The position numbers and the translations under genes were made by a program. Below are positions 7,530 to 10,452 of a DNA stretch of 10,452 nt, piece after piece. The DNA is from Bdellovibrionaceae bacterium UBA2466 (GTDB lineage: Bacteria; Bdellovibrionota; FAC87; UBA2466). Every line of letters starts with the position of its first letter. Positions within the stretch are counted from its first letter, which is position 1. The stretch covers positions 1 through 10,452 of the forward strand of contig DDPO01000153.1 in the NCBI GenBank assembly GCA_002342225.1. Reading direction: 5' to 3'. A model generated the notes under the pieces. It saw only the letters and a program-made list of their open reading frames with translations. It did not search any database and was not told the origin of the DNA.

Positions 7530-7560
7530 CAGAGGTTCTCTGAGGGTATTATCCAACCTC
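7530..7560 (+). other. Small hairpin-forming segment in the lolD-bamA gap
   Basis: In the 138-bp gap, GAGGTT (7532-7537) can pair with AACCTC (7555-7560). CAGAG (7530-7534) can instead pair with CTCTG (7538-7542), so the two stems exclude each other. A modestly T-rich stretch (GTTTCGTTGTTT, 7561-7572) follows. It could be a weak terminator, an RNA processing site or nothing. The stems are short and there is no uninterrupted T tract. Further on, TCGATAA occurs twice (7593-7599 and 7612-7618). I see no convincing -35/-10 pair. Confidence 0.3.
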
Positions 7561-7622
7561 GTTTCGTTGTTTAATAAAAACAGGTACTTAGCTCGATAAA
7601 ATCAAGTGAAGTCGATAACTGT

Positions 7623-7628
7623 TGAGAG
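7623..7628 (+). promoter_or_regulatory. Ribosome binding site for the TTG start of bamA
   Basis: TGAGAG ends six bases before the TTG at 7635. An in-frame TGA at 7623-7625 closes the frame upstream, and no ATG or GTG lies in frame between it and the signal peptide. This makes the TTG at 7635 the best start, with TTG at 7650 the next candidate. Confidence 0.5.
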
Positions 7629-7634
7629 CCAGAG

Positions 7635-9974
7635 TTGTATAGTAAAAGTTTGAGAAAATTTTCTTTGGTTTTTCTCCTGTTGATTGGGAGAGCCACGGCA
7701 CTTTTGGGTGCTGAATCCGTTGTTTCCAAAGTTGAAGTTGTTGGAAATCGTAAAATTGAAGCAGCGGCTATCAAACAGAAATTGCATACTCAAGTCGGAG
7801 CTACGCTCAATAAACAACTGGTCAGAGAAGATATTAGGGCTTTGTTTGCTCTCGGTTTTTTCGAAGATATCTCGGTTGTTCAACAAGATACGGAGCAGGG
7901 ACTCAAAATCGTTTTCAAAGTAAAAGAGAAGCCCACCATCTTAAAAATTGATTACGAGGGATTAGATGCCATTGAGAAAGATGACTTGAAAGATTTAGTC
8001 CTCGTTAAAGAGTATGAGCTCTTAAACCGGCAAAAGCTTAACGAGTCGGTTGAAAAAATTGTACAGAAATACGAGGAAAAGGGCTTTTATTTGGCGGATG
8101 TGAGATATGAAGTGACCCCAATGCCAAACAGCACCGATGTTCAAGTTACGTTTAAAGCTAAAGAGAATGACAAAATAACTGTTCGAAAAATTAATATTAT
8201 TGGAAATAAAGTTATTCCTACCGATGAACTCAAAGCCATCATGCAGACCAAAGAGGGAGGAGTGTTTTCTTGGATGACTGGAAGCGGTTCTTATCGGGAA
8301 GTCGTTTTCGAGCGAGATATTGCGGCTTTAGGATTTTATTATGGAACCCAAGGGTATGTCAGAGCCCGGTTTGGTAAACCAGAAGTCACAGTATCTCCCG
8401 ACAAAAAGTGGATCTATATTACTTTTTTTGTTGAGGAGGGGTTGCAATACACAGTTGGGAATGTTGATTTTAGCGGAGAACTTCTCTTCAATCGAGCCGA
8501 ACTTAACGAAAACATGGAGCTCATCTCCGGCGATACCTTTAACACAGAGATTTTGAGAAGAGACACCCTTCGGTTAACCGAGAAATATGGGGACTTAGGT
8601 TATGCTTTTGCTAACGTGGTTCCACAGCCAATCATCCACGACGATACGAGACAAGTCGATATTACTTTTGATGTCGATCGGGGACAGCGTGTTTACATAG
8701 GTAAAATTGAGGTCACGAGCAATACCAAAACTAAAGACAAAGTTGTACGTCGCGAGTTGACGATCCACGAGGGTGAACTTTTCAATGGAACTAAAAAACG
8801 AGAGAGCAAAGAAAATGTCACTCGTTTAGGATATTTTGATTCTGTTGAGTTTCATCAAACCACTTCGAAAGAGGATCCGAACGTTGTCGATATCGATATT
8901 AAAGTGAAAGAGAGATCGACAGGACAACTCGTCATTGGGGCGGGATACTCGACGGGGGGAGTGGGTTTCATTGCAAATGCACAGCTCTCACAGAATAACT
9001 TTCTAGGTAATGGTCAAGTTGCAAGCTTTTCTGCTCAAATCCAGACGGGGACAAAACTTTATGAATATTCTTTGAGTTTTCAAGAGCCCTACTATGGAGC
9101 AACTCTGTGGAGTGCCGGAGGGGACCTCTACCAAGTCAGACGAAATGTGGCTGTCCTAGAGGCCGTGAACAGCTTTGAGGAGATCAAAACCGGCTCGGCA
9201 GTGAAGTTGGGACATCCTGTTTATAATTTCATGAATATGTTTCTTACCTACAAGTTTGAACATGCGTACGTCCGACCCTCATCTATTATCGATAAAACAC
9301 TTTATCCGAAAGAGGATGTGAATGGTTATACGAGCTCGGTTGCGGGTAATTTAGTGTATGATAAAAGAGATGACCGCTTTGACCCCAGAGATGGCTTTTT
9401 TGGAAGTATTACTTCAGAATATGCGGGGTTGGGGGGAGATAGGTATTTTCTAAAATCAACAGCGACTGCGAAATATTTTCATCCTATCATTTGGGATTTC
9501 GTATTTCGTTTTCATTTGACCGGCTCCAATATTGCGAGAACGGGCTCTAGAAGAGTCCCTAATAATGAGTTGTATCTTATGGGAGGACTGTTCTCTTTGC
9601 GAGGATACGATCCGTTTAGTATCGGGGGCGATCCCGTGACATTGAGTAACAATCCCGATGATCTTTCGGAGGAGGCTAAGAAAGCAGGGCTTGCTGGTAA
9701 AAAAATTCTTATCGGCGGATTAAATCAAGTTTTAATGAATGCTGAAATCGAGTTCCCTCTTTTGAAAGAAGCAAGAATTCGGGGTGTAATATTTGCCGAT
9801 GTTGGAAATGCATTTAATGATTTCAGTAAAATCACGGGTCCAAAGTTATATGCTAATTTAGGGTGGGGCTTTAGGTGGTTTACTCCGATAGGCCCCTTGC
9901 GTTTTGAATTTGGCTATCCTATGGTTAACTCAGGCGCTTCGAAGTTCTTTTTCACTATCGGGCCGCCATTTTAA
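7635..9974 (+). CDS. bamA: BamA, outer-membrane beta-barrel assembly factor
   Basis: This is the core of the BAM complex, an Omp85 protein that folds beta-barrel proteins into the outer membrane. It has 779 residues, within the normal range. The signal peptide has a basic start (KSLRK), a hydrophobic core and likely cleavage after A22 or A26. Five POTRA domains follow at roughly 28-98, 101-178, 180-268, 271-348 and 352-427. Repeated glycine signatures are visible, such as GNRKI, LGFFEDI, EEKGFYLADV, EKYGDLGYAFANV and TRLGYFDSVEF. The barrel runs from about 430 to the terminal Phe (FTIGPPF). The conserved loop-6 motif is LRGY at 655-658, followed by an acidic and Lys-rich loop (about 662-696). 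The start is TTG, the only reasonable choice given the upstream stop. skp follows 17 bp downstream. Regulation may come from the upstream gap or by read-through from lolD. Confidence 0.97.
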   Translation: MYSKSLRKFSLVFLLLIGRATALLGAESVVSKVEVVGNRKIEAAAIKQKLHTQVGATLNKQLVREDIRALFALGFFEDISVVQQDTEQGLKIVFKVKEKPTILKIDYEGLDAIEKDDLKDLVLVKEYELLNRQKLNESVEKIVQKYEEKGFYLADVRYEVTPMPNSTDVQVTFKAKENDKITVRKINIIGNKVIPTDELKAIMQTKEGGVFSWMTGSGSYREVVFERDIAALGFYYGTQGYVRARFGKPEVTVSPDKKWIYITFFVEEGLQYTVGNVDFSGELLFNRAELNENMELISGDTFNTEILRRDTLRLTEKYGDLGYAFANVVPQPIIHDDTRQVDITFDVDRGQRVYIGKIEVTSNTKTKDKVVRRELTIHEGELFNGTKKRESKENVTRLGYFDSVEFHQTTSKEDPNVVDIDIKVKERSTGQLVIGAGYSTGGVGFIANAQLSQNNFLGNGQVASFSAQIQTGTKLYEYSLSFQEPYYGATLWSAGGDLYQVRRNVAVLEAVNSFEEIKTGSAVKLGHPVYNFMNMFLTYKFEHAYVRPSSIIDKTLYPKEDVNGYTSSVAGNLVYDKRDDRFDPRDGFFGSITSEYAGLGGDRYFLKSTATAKYFHPIIWDFVFRFHLTGSNIARTGSRRVPNNELYLMGGLFSLRGYDPFSIGGDPVTLSNNPDDLSEEAKKAGLAGKKILIGGLNQVLMNAEIEFPLLKEARIRGVIFADVGNAFNDFSKITGPKLYANLGWGFRWFTPIGPLRFEFGYPMVNSGASKFFFTIGPPF

Positions 9975-9975
9975 T

Positions 9976-9985
9976 AAAAAGGAAA
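9976..9985 (+). promoter_or_regulatory. Ribosome binding site of skp
   Basis: AAAAAGGAAA precedes the ATG at 9992, with GGA eight bases away, in the 17-bp gap after bamA. The gap has no room for a promoter, so bamA and skp are probably co-transcribed. Confidence 0.65.
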
Positions 9986-9991
9986 ACACAC

Positions 9992-10452
9992 ATGCGCTTA
10001 CTACTCGTCACTTTATTGTTTAACTGGGTTGCAGTCTCAGGGTTTGCAAATGAATCTTTTAAACTTGGGCTCGTCGATCTTCAAAAAGCTCTGCAGAACG
10101 TAGATGCAGGAAAAAATGCGAAAAAGTCTCTTGAAAAAGATGTGACTTCCAAACGAACTGAACTTGAAAAAAGACAAAATGAATTACAGAAAGAGGCCGA
10201 GGCTTTTGAAAAAAAATCGGCTCTTTTAAATGATGCTGCTAAGACCAAAAAGCAACAAGAGTTGCAAAAGAAGTTTATGGAGCTTCAAAAAGAAGCAGCG
10301 GAAAGCCAAATGGATCTTCAAAAGAGGGAACGAGAGCTGACCAAGCCGATTATCGATGAGCTTCGTACAGTCATTGAGGGGTTGGGCAAGGAGAAGGGTT
10401 TAACTTTGATATTGGAAAAAAATGAGGGTGCAGTTCTCTTCACTCAAGGTGG
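9992..10452 (+). CDS. skp: Skp/OmpH-family periplasmic chaperone, 3'-truncated
   Basis: This is a periplasmic holdase that keeps unfolded outer-membrane proteins soluble on their way to BamA. The window holds 153 codons and ends inside the gene without a stop. As Skp/OmpH proteins are usually about 160-190 residues, little is missing. A signal peptide covers residues 1-19 with likely cleavage after GFA. The mature part opens with the family strand FKLGLVDLQKALQNVDAGK (23-41). A long, highly charged helical arm follows (about 45-118), rich in Lys, Glu and Gln with heptad-like leucines such as ELEKRQNELQKEAEAF. This is the tentacle coiled coil. The chain then returns through KPIIDELRTVIEGLGKEKG and the strand LTLILEK, the core that trimerises. 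Position right after bamA is the common arrangement, and lpxD, fabZ and lpxA often follow in other genomes. Confidence 0.93.
   Translation, partial: MRLLLVTLLFNWVAVSGFANESFKLGLVDLQKALQNVDAGKNAKKSLEKDVTSKRTELEKRQNELQKEAEAFEKKSALLNDAAKTKKQQELQKKFMELQKEAAESQMDLQKRERELTKPIIDELRTVIEGLGKEKGLTLILEKNEGAVLFTQG

Noticed and set aside
7396..7599. 67-codon open frame running from the end of lolD into the gap
   Set aside because: It overlaps lolD in another frame, lacks a ribosome binding site and shows no recognisable sequence.
7561..7602. Possible promoter in front of bamA (TTGTTT at 7567 with TAAAAT at 7597)
   Set aside because: The spacing is 24 bases, far from the usual 17, and no better-spaced pair was found.
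7602..7886. 94-codon minus-strand open frame opposite the start of bamA
   Set aside because: It is antisense to the BamA signal peptide and first POTRA domain and has no family resemblance.

Overview
The window looks like an ordinary core-genome stretch of a Gram-negative bacterium, most likely Bdellovibrionota or another former 'delta-proteobacterial' lineage. Base composition is moderate (roughly mid-40s % GC by eye, not calculated). This placement is an inference from three things: the gene order lolC-lolD-bamA-skp, the multi-domain c-type cytochrome, and a zinc-cysteine type of valyl-tRNA synthetase. All genes lie on the + strand and fill almost the whole window. I see no mobile element, CRISPR array, tRNA, rRNA or clear sign of horizontal transfer.

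Layout. (1) 1-1026 is the 3' part of a multi-domain cytochrome c whose start lies outside the window. (2) 1101-2957 holds two adjacent lipoprotein genes: an LpoB-like penicillin-binding-protein activator and a COG3014-type TPR-like lipoprotein. (3) 2973-5606 is valS. (4) 5606-7496 holds lolC/E and lolD, overlapping valS by one base and each other by eight. (5) 7497-7634 is the largest gap, with a small hairpin-forming segment and no convincing promoter. (6) 7635-9974 is bamA, most plausibly starting with TTG. (7) 9992 to the right edge is skp/ompH, cut off by the window.

How the genes fit together. Apart from the cytochrome and valS, every gene serves the outer envelope. Both lipoproteins carry lipoboxes without Asp at +2, so by the enterobacterial rule they would be released by the LolCD transporter encoded just downstream. 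BamA inserts outer-membrane beta-barrels, and Skp is the periplasmic chaperone that delivers them. The LpoB-like protein probably links the outer membrane to peptidoglycan synthesis. The spacing (24, 15, -1 and -8 bp) suggests one transcript from about 1101 to 7496, with bamA-skp either continuing it or starting from its own signal in the 138-bp gap.

I did not find a clearly undescribed system. The points most worth a second look are the LpoB-like protein with a very short linker next to its COG3014 partner, the Pro-to-Met change beside the LolD Walker B motif, the TAATG coupling of valS to lolC, and the TTG start of bamA.
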